The notes: generated by a model not told the origin, from the sequence alone. DNA of 64,000 bases from a halophilic archaeon (GCA_003298465.1 QNGA01000010.1:124001-188000), one strand, 5' to 3'. Shown: positions 17,172 to 25,654, counted from the stretch's first letter. Made by a program: numbers and translations.

Positions 17172-19511
17172 ATGACGAGCGAACGCATTACCGTCGCGGC
17201 GGTCGACGACTACTCCGTCGACGGAACCGACGTCACGCTGGACTGTGCGACCGACGCGCCGGAGACGGCGACGGCGCGCACGCTCCCCGTGACGCTCGAG
17301 TTCTACGACCCCAGGACGTTCAGATTCGCGCTCCGGGCGAACCCGGAAGTGAGCGCCGACCGGCAGTACCCCGAGTTCGACGAGGAGGCGGTCGCCGAGG
17401 ACTTCGCGCTCGACGCGACCGAGACGAACGGGGACCTCGTCCTCGACACGGGCGAACTCCAGGTCGTCGTCGGCCTCGACGAGTGGAGCTTTCGCGTCGA
17501 GGACGACGGCGAATCGATTCTGCGGGAACAGCGCCGCGACCTGGACGTGTTCGCGCGGTCGCGCGTGGACCCGCTCGGGGTCACCCAGGAGGAGATCAAC
17601 CACAACCCTCGACGCGTCGCGGAAACGGGGACCGCGTTCGGTCTCGACCCGGACGAGAAGCTCTACGGAGCGGGCGAGCAGTTCGTCGAGTTCGACCGTC
17701 GCGGTCGGGAGATCGACCTCTGGCACGAGGAGCCGCTCGGCACGGAGACGCCGCGAGCGTACAAGAACGTCCCCTTCCACCTCTCGACGAAGGGGTACGG
17801 GATGCTCGTGGACACGACGGCGCGCGTCCACTACGACTTCGGAAAGACGTCGACGGCCAGCGCGTCGGTCTCGGTCGCCGACGACGCGTTCGCGTTCGTC
17901 TTCTTCTACGGCCCCGAGTTCGACGACGTTCTGCGAAGGTACACCGCGCTCACCGGTCGGCCGAACCGTCCGCCGAAGTGGAGCTTCGGCACCTGGATGT
18001 CGCGACTGGGCTACGAGTCGCGCGACCAGCTGGAAGCCATCGCCGACCGACTGCGCGAGGAGCGGATCCCGAGCGACGTCCTCCACCTCGACCCGTTCTG
18101 GATGCGGGACCGCTCCTCGACGGACCTGGAGTGGGACACCGAGCAGTTCCCCGACCCCGAAGGGATGATCGAGGGACTGAACGAGGACGGCTTCCACCTC
18201 TCGCTCTGGGAGCATCCTCACGTCCCCGTCGGTACGGACGCGTTCGACGAAGCGGCGCGGGAGGGGTACTTCGTCACCGACGGTACCGGAAAACCGTACG
18301 TGATGGACAACACGTGCCAGGGCGACTACCGGGGGGCGCTCGTGGACTTCACGGACCCCGACGCAGTCGAGTGGTGGAAGGACAAGCACCGCCGCCTGCT
18401 GGAGATGGGCGTGGACGTGTTCAAGACGGACTACGGGGAGTACGTCCCCGAAGACGCGGTCTTCGCGAACGGAAAGAGCGGGCGGTCGATGCACAATCTC
18501 TACCCCTACCTGTACAACGAGGCGGTCTACGAGGTGGTCGGCGAGGTCAACGGCGAAGACGAGGGCATCGTCTGGGGTCGCTCGGCCTGGACGGGGAGCC
18601 AGCGGTTCCCGATGCACTGGGGCGGCGACCCGCAGACGACCTGGAACGGCATGAGCGCGGCGTTGCGGGGCGGCCTGTCGGCGTCGCTGTCCGGCATCGC
18701 CTACTGGAGCCACGACATCGGCGGGTTCCGCGGGACGCCCACGGACGCGCTCTACGCCCGGTGGTCGCAGTTCGGTCTCCTGTCGAGCAACGCGCGCTGC
18801 CACGGGACCACGCCCCGGGAGCCCTGGGAGTTCGGCGAGGACGCGCTGGACGTGTTCCGCGAGTACTCGCGCGTCCGATACTCGCTGTTGCCGTACATCT
18901 ACACGTACGCGGAGATCGCCGCGCGGACCGGCCTCCCCGTGATCCGTCCGCTCGTCCTGGAGTACCAGGACGACCCGAACACCCACCGCCTCGACACGCA
19001 GTACCTCGTGGGCACCGACCTGCTCGTCGCGCCGGTGTTCGAGGAGTCGGGGACGCGGGACGTCTACCTCCCCGAAGGTGAGTGGGTGGACTTCTGGACC
19101 GACGAACGGTACGAGGGAGAGAGGACCGCCAGCGTCGACGCGCCGCTGGAGGTCATGCCGATGTTCGTCCGTGCCGGTAGCGTCGTTCCCCGACGCGAAC
19201 CGACCGAGACGGTACGGGCGGGGACGCCGGAGTCGCTGACGCTCGACGCGACGCTCGACGCCGAGGGAGCCGCCAGCGGCCGGTTCTACGACGTTGACGG
19301 CGACGAACTCGTGGACGTGGCGGTCGCCACCGAGGACGGGACGCTCTCCGTCTCGCTCGGCGAACTGACCGCCGACGCCGTCACCGTCGAGGCCGACGGA
19401 GCGACGCCGGACGCGGTCGCTGTCGACGGGGCCGCCTTCGAGCGCGTCGACGGGACGCCGACGAGCGGCGAGTGGACGGTGGACGACGGCAGCGTGATCG
19501 TCGCCGCGTAG
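17172..19511 (+). CDS. GH31 alpha-xylosidase-like glycosidase (YicI type)
   Basis: A 779-residue GH31 enzyme without a signal peptide, so cytoplasmic. The nucleophile is Asp420 in FKTDYGE and the acid/base is Asp486 in FPMHWGGDPQTTW. The 66-residue spacing and absolute positions are almost those of E. coli alpha-xylosidase YicI (Asp416/Asp482, as I recall). KTDYGE rather than WxDMNE argues for alpha-xylosidase over alpha-glucosidase. An N-terminal beta-sandwich (~1-280) precedes the (beta/alpha)8 barrel, followed by C-terminal beta domains. It would release xylose, or another sugar, from imported alpha-glycosides such as isoprimeverose, feeding the aldose dehydrogenase. The aglycone is unknown. 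Confidence 0.88.
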   Translation: MTSERITVAAVDDYSVDGTDVTLDCATDAPETATARTLPVTLEFYDPRTFRFALRANPEVSADRQYPEFDEEAVAEDFALDATETNGDLVLDTGELQVVVGLDEWSFRVEDDGESILREQRRDLDVFARSRVDPLGVTQEEINHNPRRVAETGTAFGLDPDEKLYGAGEQFVEFDRRGREIDLWHEEPLGTETPRAYKNVPFHLSTKGYGMLVDTTARVHYDFGKTSTASASVSVADDAFAFVFFYGPEFDDVLRRYTALTGRPNRPPKWSFGTWMSRLGYESRDQLEAIADRLREERIPSDVLHLDPFWMRDRSSTDLEWDTEQFPDPEGMIEGLNEDGFHLSLWEHPHVPVGTDAFDEAAREGYFVTDGTGKPYVMDNTCQGDYRGALVDFTDPDAVEWWKDKHRRLLEMGVDVFKTDYGEYVPEDAVFANGKSGRSMHNLYPYLYNEAVYEVVGEVNGEDEGIVWGRSAWTGSQRFPMHWGGDPQTTWNGMSAALRGGLSASLSGIAYWSHDIGGFRGTPTDALYARWSQFGLLSSNARCHGTTPREPWEFGEDALDVFREYSRVRYSLLPYIYTYAEIAARTGLPVIRPLVLEYQDDPNTHRLDTQYLVGTDLLVAPVFEESGTRDVYLPEGEWVDFWTDERYEGERTASVDAPLEVMPMFVRAGSVVPRREPTETVRAGTPESLTLDATLDAEGAASGRFYDVDGDELVDVAVATEDGTLSVSLGELTADAVTVEADGATPDAVAVDGAAFERVDGTPTSGEWTVDDGSVIVAA

Positions 19512-19530
19512 CCCAGCGGACGAGAGGTGG

Positions 19531-19540
19531 TTTTATTAAC
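19531..19540 (+). promoter_or_regulatory. TATA element of the CUT1 ATPase gene
   Basis: TTTTATTAAC lies about 41-50 bases before the ATG at 19581, predicting a short 5' leader of roughly 15-20 bases. Confidence 0.5.
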
Positions 19541-19580
19541 CGGGCTGGTAAACTATGCCACAACAGACAACAGGTGAACG

Positions 19581-20711
19581 ATGGGACAGCTAAAACTCAA
19601 AGACCTGGTGAAAGTGTTCGACACGGGAGAGAACGAAATCGTAGCAGTCGACGACCTCGACGTGACAGTCGACGACGGGGACTTCCTCGTCCTCGTCGGG
19701 CCGTCCGGGTGCGGTAAGTCGACGACGCTCCGGTGTATCGCCGGACTGGAGACGGTGACGTCGGGACAGATACTGCTCGACGACCGCGAGATAACCCACC
19801 TCAAGCCGAAGGAACGCGACATGGCGATGGTGTTCCAGAACTACGCCCTCTACCCGCACATGTCCGTTCGGAAGAACATCGGCTACGGGTTGAAGATCAC
19901 CACCGATCTCGACAAAAGCGAAATCGACGAACGCGTCGAAGAGACGGCGACGCTGCTCGAAATCGAGGAGTTGCTCGGCAAGAAGCCCTCCGAACTCTCC
20001 GGCGGCCAGCAACAGCGCGTCGCGCTCGGGCGCGCCATCATCCGGGAACCCGAAGTGTTCCTGATGGACGAACCGCTCAGCAATCTCGACGCGAAGCTGC
20101 GGACGACGATGCGCACCGAGATTCAACAGCTCCAGCAGGACATGGGCGTGACCACCATCTACGTGACCCACGACCAGACGGAGGCGATGACGATGGGTGA
20201 TTACATCGCCGTCCTCAACGACGGGAAACTCCAGCAGCTCGGTACGCCGCTCGAATGCTATCACAAACCCAGGAACCGTTTCGTCGCGGGGTTCATCGGG
20301 TCACCCTCGATGAACTTCTTCGACGTGAAACGCGGCGGAAACGTTCTCGAACACGAGGCGTTCACATACGCGATCTCCGGCGAGACCGTCGACGCCATCG
20401 ACGAGGCGTCCGACCGGTTGACGATGGGTATCCGCCCCGAACACATCGCCATCGTCGACGAGAACGTGGAGAACGCCGTTCGGACCGAAGTCGAAGTGGT
20501 CGAACCCATGGGGGAACTCAGTTACGTCTACCTCACGATCGGCGAGGCGACGTACACTGCGAGCGTCAGTGGAGAAATGCGTCTCTCCTCCGGCGACGTC
20601 GTCGACGTCGAGTTTCCGGAGGACAAGATTCACCTCTTCGACACCGAGACGGGCGAGGCCGTGAAGAACAGCCGAACGACCGAGACCGTCGAATCGGCGT
20701 CTCGAGTCTGA
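19581..20711 (+). CDS. CUT1 sugar ABC transporter ATP-binding protein (MalK/MsmK/UgpC family)
   Basis: This 376-residue ATPase has Walker A GPSGCGKST (40-48), the Q-loop in MVFQNYALYPHM, signature LSGGQQQR, Walker B VFLMDEPLSNLD and the H-loop in YVTHDQTEA. The C-terminal third (~240-376) is the MalK-type OB/TOBE domain (MGIRPEHIAIVD, YVYLTIGEATYTA). It energises the permease pair at 12.8-14.7 kb. It is encoded singly after GH31 and before the IclR regulator, so the transporter's four components are spread over 13 kb. Confidence 0.92.
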   Translation: MGQLKLKDLVKVFDTGENEIVAVDDLDVTVDDGDFLVLVGPSGCGKSTTLRCIAGLETVTSGQILLDDREITHLKPKERDMAMVFQNYALYPHMSVRKNIGYGLKITTDLDKSEIDERVEETATLLEIEELLGKKPSELSGGQQQRVALGRAIIREPEVFLMDEPLSNLDAKLRTTMRTEIQQLQQDMGVTTIYVTHDQTEAMTMGDYIAVLNDGKLQQLGTPLECYHKPRNRFVAGFIGSPSMNFFDVKRGGNVLEHEAFTYAISGETVDAIDEASDRLTMGIRPEHIAIVDENVENAVRTEVEVVEPMGELSYVYLTIGEATYTASVSGEMRLSSGDVVDVEFPEDKIHLFDTETGEAVKNSRTTETVESASRV

Positions 20712-20839
20712 CCGCGACCCCCGTTCCGGGACTGATTTTCGCCACGGTCGAGTGGGTAGCTGCGGGACGGTGACCGATCGACCTCGAGGAGCGTTCGCTA
20801 GTCGCAAACGATATGGGGCTGTGTCGAGTACGACCACGT

Positions 20840-21619
20840 ATGAGCAAGCAAGACGGTCCAAGCGGCGAGGGACGGCGGGTGAAGGCCGTCCAGACGACGA
20901 CAGAGATCCTCGAAGCGCTGCGGGAACTCGACGGGGCCGGCGTCACCGAGCTGGCCGACCATCTCGACATCGCCAAAGCGACGGTGCACAGCCATCTCGC
21001 AACGCTCGTCGACAACGAGTTCGTCGTCAAGCGCGGCGACGAGTACCGCGTCAGTCTTCGGTTCGTCGACTTCGGGGAGTACGCGAAGTCGAACGTCGAC
21101 ATCTACGAGATAACGAAGAAGGAGGTAGACCGACTGGCCGAGGAGACCGGCGAAGTCGCCCAGTTCATGATAGAGGAACACGGGAAAGGCGTCTACCTCC
21201 ACAAGGCGAGCGGAGAAAACGCCATCCAGACGGCGTCGTACACGGGCAACCGGAAGGACCTCCACTGCACGGCGCTCGGAAAGGCGATACTCTCGCAGCT
21301 TTCCGGAACGAGAGTCGACGAGATCATCGACAAAACGGGATTACCTCAGCGGACTCCGAACACCGTTTCCACTCGCGACGAGCTGTTCGAAGAGCTCGAG
21401 ACGATACGCGAGCAGAAAGTCGCGTTCGACGACGAGGAGATCCTCCAGGGGCTGCGATGCGTGGCCGCACCGATAGCGCATCCGAACGGCGATATCCAGG
21501 GCGCAATCAGCATCTCCGGCCCGACCAGCCGGTTCAAGGGCGACAGGTTCCGGGAGGAACTGCCCGAAATCGTCCGCGGTGCGGCCAACGTCATCGAAGT
21601 GAACGCGACGCAGGTGTAG
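20840..21619 (+). CDS. IclR-family transcriptional regulator
   Basis: A 260-residue regulator with an N-terminal winged helix-turn-helix (~15-75; TEILEALRELDGAGVTELAD, IAKATVHSHLATL) and a C-terminal IclR effector domain (~85-255; LHCTALGKAILSQL, CVAAPIAHPNGDIQGAISIS). In haloarchaea IclR proteins such as XacR control pentose and other sugar-acid genes. Its position at the end of the island suggests it controls this cluster in response to a pathway acid. The ATG at 20840 fits the family N-terminus. Confidence 0.88.
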   Translation: MSKQDGPSGEGRRVKAVQTTTEILEALRELDGAGVTELADHLDIAKATVHSHLATLVDNEFVVKRGDEYRVSLRFVDFGEYAKSNVDIYEITKKEVDRLAEETGEVAQFMIEEHGKGVYLHKASGENAIQTASYTGNRKDLHCTALGKAILSQLSGTRVDEIIDKTGLPQRTPNTVSTRDELFEELETIREQKVAFDDEEILQGLRCVAAPIAHPNGDIQGAISISGPTSRFKGDRFREELPEIVRGAANVIEVNATQV

Positions 21620-22181
21620 TCGTTCGCCCATCGCGAATCCGGAGTCACAGAGTGTGAGAGCGCGAATCTGAGGAGTTTCCGCACGTAATCGAGCGAAAAG
21701 TGACGAGATGCGCCAGCTCAGCGGGTAGTACCGCCGCTTTGAGCCGTTTTCCGTCGGAACCGGTCGATCCCCGGATTCGTGGACGGTGAACGGCGTCGCT
21801 ATCGATCGGTTTAGCGGGAGCAACGGTCGGTAGAACGCCGTTCGTCCGTTCTCGACGCCTCTTCGGTCACCGGATCTCCTCGCTGTCGGAGCGTGCGAAA
21901 AGCGTAGACGTCGGCCGGTGCCATCGCTCTTCTCGCCAGTTTCGCCGTCTCACCGCTGCGTACCACCGACCGACGCACGGGGTCGCCCCACTGCTCCCGT
22001 ACGCAGCCGTGTTCGCCGATTGCGAACGTAATGGTCGAGTCTCGATCACGACGCTTGGCGGACGGAACGGCTCTGGAGACGTCGGTCCAGTGCCGCGACC
22101 GTACCGTCCGCTCCGGCGTTGTTCGTACGTGGAAGGGTCTTCGCCATCCCTGTTACAGCTCTAAATCTGTAATACCGGGGT
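21620..22181. other. Intergenic region, no supported gene
   Basis: About 560 bases between the IclR gene and rdfA (convergent). Open frames here look non-coding, without acidic bias or family motifs. The only structure noted is the 22-base inverted repeat at 22152-22173. Confidence 0.5.
22152..22173. repeat. 22-bp interrupted palindrome, copy 1 (3' side of rdfA)
   Basis: GTTACAG, eight bases, CTGTAAT. The same architecture (ATTACAG-N8-GTGTAAT) recurs at 22916-22937, so the two copies bracket rdfA. Copy 1 could also form an RNA hairpin past the rdfA stop. Confidence 0.45.
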
Positions 22182-22799
22182 TCACTCCGAGCGGGGGCAG
22201 GCGCAACCACCGTCTTCGAGGAGTTCGTCGACCGTGTACGACCGACCGCACGTGTCACAGAGCACGCGCACGTCGACGATGACGTCGAAGTCCCCCAGCG
22301 TGATGCGGTCGGTGGTTTCGAGGTTCTCGAGCGTCGTCTCCGTGACGGCTGCAGTCCTCGTCCGCAATCGCTGTACGGTTTCGGCACCCTTCTCGACCTG
22401 ATCCGTCTCGTCCGCGCTCGACTCGTAACTCACGCCGCGATGTTTCGTCAGGTACGTGTGAATCGCCTGATGGGTGACGAAGTCGTCTTCGAGTTCCTCG
22501 ACGGCGACGCCGTCGCGTGCGAGCGCGTTCCTCGTTTCGGTCCGCACCCCGCTGCTCACCGAGTCGTCCGTCAACAGGCGGTACGTGTTCTCGACCTCGC
22601 CCTCCAGCGGCGAGGCACCCGCCCGGTCCAGCGCGGCCCGCAGCACGGCCCGATTGAAGACGTCGGCGAGTTCACGGAGGCTGTACTCCTCCTCGTCGTC
22701 GCCCGTCCAGTACGCTTCGAGTTGCTCGCCCATCCCCGCCAGTTCGTACTCGTCGATTACCCGCTGAACTTTGCTTCGAGTACCCGAGTTCTCGCCCAT
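22182..22799 (-). CDS. rdfA: Rod-determining factor RdfA family protein
   Basis: A 205-residue protein matching the haloarchaeal RdfA family: SKVQRVIDEYELAGMGEQLE, YWTGDDEEEYSLRELADVFN, TYRLLTDDSVSSGVRTETR and DFVTHQAIHTYLT. The C-terminus has a zinc-ribbon-like set of cysteines (Cys181, Cys184, Cys199, Cys201). RdfA was named from Haloferax volcanii, where it is needed for rod-shaped cells; haloarchaea also carry paralogues on plasmids. Here it lies beside the partition/origin region. Whether this copy affects shape or plays a plasmid role is not known. It starts at the ATG at 22799; I see no strong TATA box. Confidence 0.8.
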   Translation of the reverse strand: MGENSGTRSKVQRVIDEYELAGMGEQLEAYWTGDDEEEYSLRELADVFNRAVLRAALDRAGASPLEGEVENTYRLLTDDSVSSGVRTETRNALARDGVAVEELEDDFVTHQAIHTYLTKHRGVSYESSADETDQVEKGAETVQRLRTRTAAVTETTLENLETTDRITLGDFDVIVDVRVLCDTCGRSYTVDELLEDGGCACPRSE

Positions 22800-23840
22800 A
22801 CCACACAGTTGCTCTCGTTACACCTTTGACTGTTTCGGAGATGGACTGCCGTTCCGACCACTCGCGGTGGCGGAGTCCCAGGTCACTCTCGGACGGAACG
22901 TCCCGGAGAAATCTCATTACAGGTATAGAAGTGTAATCGCAGGACGTGGCCGGCCGTCGCCTGCCGACGTATTCGGCTCGTCGAACTCGAATCAGCAGTC
23001 GAGGGGAGCCGACGTCGCCAACTCGGCTTACGCCGATTCCACGACGTAGCGAAGGGAAACCGTCAGACGGTCCGGGTGATGTCGTGAACGTCAGTCGCGG
23101 CGTTGGGTCTCCGAAAAATCCGAGCGGGTGAGCGAGGAGAGAGCGATGGCCTACTGTCACGAGGATTCGTAGGTCCTCGTCGCCGCAGCGACGACATTCG
23201 AACGTAAGCACACCGGACGACGGGTCGGGCCCTCCGCCCAAGTCAGTGAGCTACCGCAGCCACATTGGTATAGCGGTATGAAGTTTAGGAGCGCGTGGTT
23301 AAGAGCGATTGGAGAAAAATCGATGGCCGCCACTGAGAGAAGTGAAAGTAGAGGGTACACGAGAGGTAGGTGTTCGACGGTTCCGGCTTTGAGAGAACGG
23401 ACCGCAGTTCCCACGGCAGACGCTCCGGCGGGTCAGTTGCCGGTTTACTGCCTCCGGACCGTCCGGTTCCATTCGCGAATCGTCGGCTGTAGATTGCAAC
23501 GAGCAGGGGCCGACTTGACGGTCGAGGCTAGCAGACCCGACCGAACGCCAGAACGTCGCCGTTCACCACTCGCGGTCCAGCACCGGGGCACGTTCCCGCC
23601 ATCGATGCCTCTCGCGGCGAATCGTCCCGTCCTCGTCGGTCAGCGACGGGGATCGCAAGACCTAGAGTCGCGTATCGCCCGGGGTTCCGTCCGATCCTCC
23701 TGACCGATCTCCGTCTCCCGACGTGAGAGAAGACCATCGCCCGCCGTCTCTCTGGGGGTCGGACGGGACTCCGCTGTAATTGGACGAGTTAGTGAAGAAC
23801 ACAGTCCGACAGCTGCGGTAAAGGTCCGTCGTCACGTCGG
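22800..23840. other. Long non-coding or decayed stretch
   Basis: About 1 kb with no convincing gene. Short frames are basic or Arg/Ser-rich and lack haloarchaeal acidic bias. A frame on the minus strand near 23240-23150 has FECRRCG, a lone zinc-ribbon-like pair, but no support around it. The 22916-22937 palindrome lies upstream of rdfA. Just past the right end the 9-bp repeat blocks begin. Confidence 0.45.
22916..22937. repeat. 22-bp interrupted palindrome, copy 2 (5' side of rdfA)
   Basis: ATTACAG, eight bases, GTGTAAT, about 117 bases upstream of the rdfA start codon. It is built like copy 1 at 22152-22173; see the finding on paired palindromes. Confidence 0.45.
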
Positions 23841-23894
23841 GATTCTAGAGATGTCTACGATTCGCAGGAATCGTACGAACTATGCGATTCCCGG
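23841..23894. repeat. 9-bp phased repeat block A1 (centromere-like)
   Basis: Six contiguous 9-base units in register with consensus GAWTCGTAC, including GATGTCTAC, GATTCGCAG, GAATCGTAC and GATTCCCGG. Weaker in-register units (GGAATCGCG, GCAATTCGG) continue to about 23921. It is the leftmost block upstream of parA. Confidence 0.7.
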
Positions 23895-24060
23895 ATAGGT
23901 CCAGGAATCGCGGCAATTCGGCGAGTACCTCCGGATACGACCAGGGCGTACGGAAGTTGTCGTCAACGAACGATCCGTCATCACAGTCGCGAATCCCTTT
24001 CCTCGAACTGTTAGAGGGCACGGAGTCGAATTCCACGAGGGGGGTCCCACCGGTAATTGC

Positions 24061-24132
24061 GAGGTCTGCGATTCTTACGAATCGTCCGATTCCGAGAGAT
24101 TATACGATGTATACGAGTCGCGCAATTCTTAA
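24061..24132. repeat. 9-bp phased repeat block A2
   Basis: Eight contiguous 9-base units, for example GATTCTTAC, GAATCGTCC, GATGTATAC and GAGTCGCGC. It has the same consensus and register rule as the other blocks and lies about 130 bases upstream of the parA start. Confidence 0.72.
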
Positions 24133-24169
24133 ATAGGGTCCGTGTGTGGGTTACGACAGAGTCACCGGC

Positions 24170-24214
24170 GAAGTGTACGATGCCTACGAATCGTACGAGT
24201 CCGGCGGTTCGGAG
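24170..24214. repeat. 9-bp phased repeat block A3 (at the parA promoter)
   Basis: Five contiguous units (GAAGTGTAC, GATGCCTAC, GAATCGTAC, GAGTCCGGC and one weaker) end 45 bases before the parA start. Being TACGAN-rich, the block reads as YE/YES repeats in the parA frame, which creates a false N-terminal extension. Its place suggests autoregulation of parAB. Confidence 0.7.
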
Positions 24215-24259
24215 AACAGCTGGAGTTCGCGAACTTCGCCCGGTGGACGGGAGCTAGAC

Positions 24260-25144
24260 ATGACAGACGAGAACACGGACGAACGCGAATCACGGGCGGT
24301 GTCCGTCGGCGTCCTCAAAGGCGGATTCGGAAAGACGACGACGGCGCTCAATCTCGCACGAGAGCTCGCGCATCGTAACGGCTCTGCACTGGTCGTCGAC
24401 CTCGACGACAACGGACACATGAGCCAGAATCTCGGGTACGACGACCAGTATCAGGCCGACGAAAATCACGCAGAAGCGGTCCTCATCGGTAGCGAAGACC
24501 CAAAACAGTACATCGAGTCGGTGGTCGGCGGGCTCGACATCTTCCCCGCACACGAAGCACTCGAGGACGTCCAGAGCGGCCTGAAAGAAGCGACGATGGG
24601 GACGACGCGATTGAAGGAGAATCTCGTCGACCCTCTGCTCGGCGACGAGTACGAATACATCGTCGTCGACTGTCCGGCGAACCGCGGCAAGCTCAACGAC
24701 AACGCGATGTACGCTACCGGAAACATCATCATCCCGCTACGCGCCGAAAGCGGTTACGAGAGCGGGCTCACGAGCACCGTCCAACGCCTCGTCATGCAAG
24801 CGCGGGAATACTTCGAACTCGACATCCTGGCGGTGACGCCGACCGACCTCGAGAACCGTATCGACTACGACACCCGTGATCGCGCTCTCCTCGAGGAGAT
24901 CAACTCTCGGGACGCAGTGGCCAAACTCGTCCCCAACTACGCCCGCCTTACCGACGACGACTGGGCTGCACTCGAGAACGGAAACTACGACGGCGACCTT
25001 CCGGGTATCAGACATCGGTCGGCGATCGACCGGGCACACGACGAGGGACTCCCGCTCCGCGATTACGACGAGTCGTGCGACCAGCTATCGGCGTACGCCG
25101 AACTGTCACAGATCGTCGAGCGTGGCGAGGTGGTTCGAGAATGA
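24260..25144 (+). CDS. parA: ParA-family partition ATPase
   Basis: A 294-residue ParA/Soj-type ATPase. The deviant Walker A is KGGFGKTTTALNLA (from residue 20, with the signature Lys20 as well as Lys25), the A' region is VVDLDDNGHMSQNLGY and Walker B is YIVVDCPAN. There is no N-terminal helix-turn-helix, so it resembles type Ib-like or Soj-like ParA proteins. It should bind ATP and non-specific DNA to move the replicon together with the downstream partner. The ATG at 24260 is chosen because the open frame upstream is made of repeat DNA. The stop overlaps the start of the next gene by four bases (ATGA). Confidence 0.88.
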   Translation: MTDENTDERESRAVSVGVLKGGFGKTTTALNLARELAHRNGSALVVDLDDNGHMSQNLGYDDQYQADENHAEAVLIGSEDPKQYIESVVGGLDIFPAHEALEDVQSGLKEATMGTTRLKENLVDPLLGDEYEYIVVDCPANRGKLNDNAMYATGNIIIPLRAESGYESGLTSTVQRLVMQAREYFELDILAVTPTDLENRIDYDTRDRALLEEINSRDAVAKLVPNYARLTDDDWAALENGNYDGDLPGIRHRSAIDRAHDEGLPLRDYDESCDQLSAYAELSQIVERGEVVRE

Positions 25145-25515
25145 CGGGCGCGTTCGACGATCTCGAGGACGCAGTCGCCGAACAAGAAGAATCGGAGGAA
25201 GAGGAGTCGGAGACGACCACGGACGGAGAGACGCGGACAGAAAGCGAGCGGAAGACGACCCGAGATCCACGGTCGACGCCGGCGTTCGAGTTCTCCTCGG
25301 ACCTACGCCGCAGTATCTACACCCGCGAACAGTCCTGGCAGGCGTTCGAGGACGGACGGGACCTCGAGATGACCCGCGTCCTCCGCGACCACGACGTTCG
25401 CGACGTAACCTCCCGGGAAGTCCACGACGCCATGGTCCGTCTCGCCGCCGAAAATCCCGACGAGCTCGCACGGTTCGTCCTCGAAAGTCGCGGAATCGAC
25501 ATCGACGAAGAGTAG
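25141..25515 (+). CDS. Small acidic partition partner (candidate centromere-binding protein)
   Basis: A 124-residue protein whose start overlaps the parA stop. Residues ~8-60 are a low-complexity acidic/Thr tail (EEESETTTDGETRTESERK). The C-terminal part (~62-120) looks folded and helical: LRRSIYTREQSWQAFEDGRD, VTSREVHDAMVRLAAENPDE. No known ParB motif is visible. Its position, size and coupling to parA match the small centromere-binding partners of type Ib systems, and blocks of a 9-bp repeat lie on both sides of the pair. DNA binding is inferred; the negative tail is unusual for that role but common in halophiles. Confidence 0.65.
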   Translation: MTGAFDDLEDAVAEQEESEEEESETTTDGETRTESERKTTRDPRSTPAFEFSSDLRRSIYTREQSWQAFEDGRDLEMTRVLRDHDVRDVTSREVHDAMVRLAAENPDELARFVLESRGIDIDEE

Positions 25516-25582
25516 GTCCCCACTTCGACGATCACCGACCACGGCCAGCGACACGTTTTCTTTCGACTCTCCGAACGGATAC

Positions 25583-25654
25583 TACGCCTACGATTTTTAC
25601 ACACCGCACGAGTTTCGGACTTCGTACGAATTGTGGGAATCGTACGATTCGTAG
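25583..25654. repeat. 9-bp phased repeat block B1
   Basis: Eight contiguous 9-base units, about 68 bases past the partner gene. The best units are ACTTCGTAC, GAATCGTAC and GATTCGTAG. Confidence 0.72.

Noticed and set aside
17000..19081. Long alternative-frame reading across the GH31 gene
   Set aside because: Arg/Gly/Pro-rich translation typical of an off-frame shadow; GH31 catalytic motifs lie in the other frame.
21867..22049. 60-codon open frame on the minus strand before rdfA
   Set aside because: No family features, basic composition, no plausible promoter.
23150..23241. Lone FECRRCG zinc-ribbon-like peptide on the minus strand
   Set aside because: Only one CxxC pair with no continuation into a recognisable family; could be chance or a much decayed gene.
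23278..23703. 141-codon open frame in the rdfA-parA gap
   Set aside because: Basic, Arg/Ser-rich composition unlike haloarchaeal proteins, no motif and no promoter.
24146..24259. N-terminal extension of ParA rich in YES/YE repeats
   Set aside because: The codons are simply the 9-bp DNA repeat (TACGAATCG) read in frame. The conserved ParA sequence starts after the ATG at 24260.
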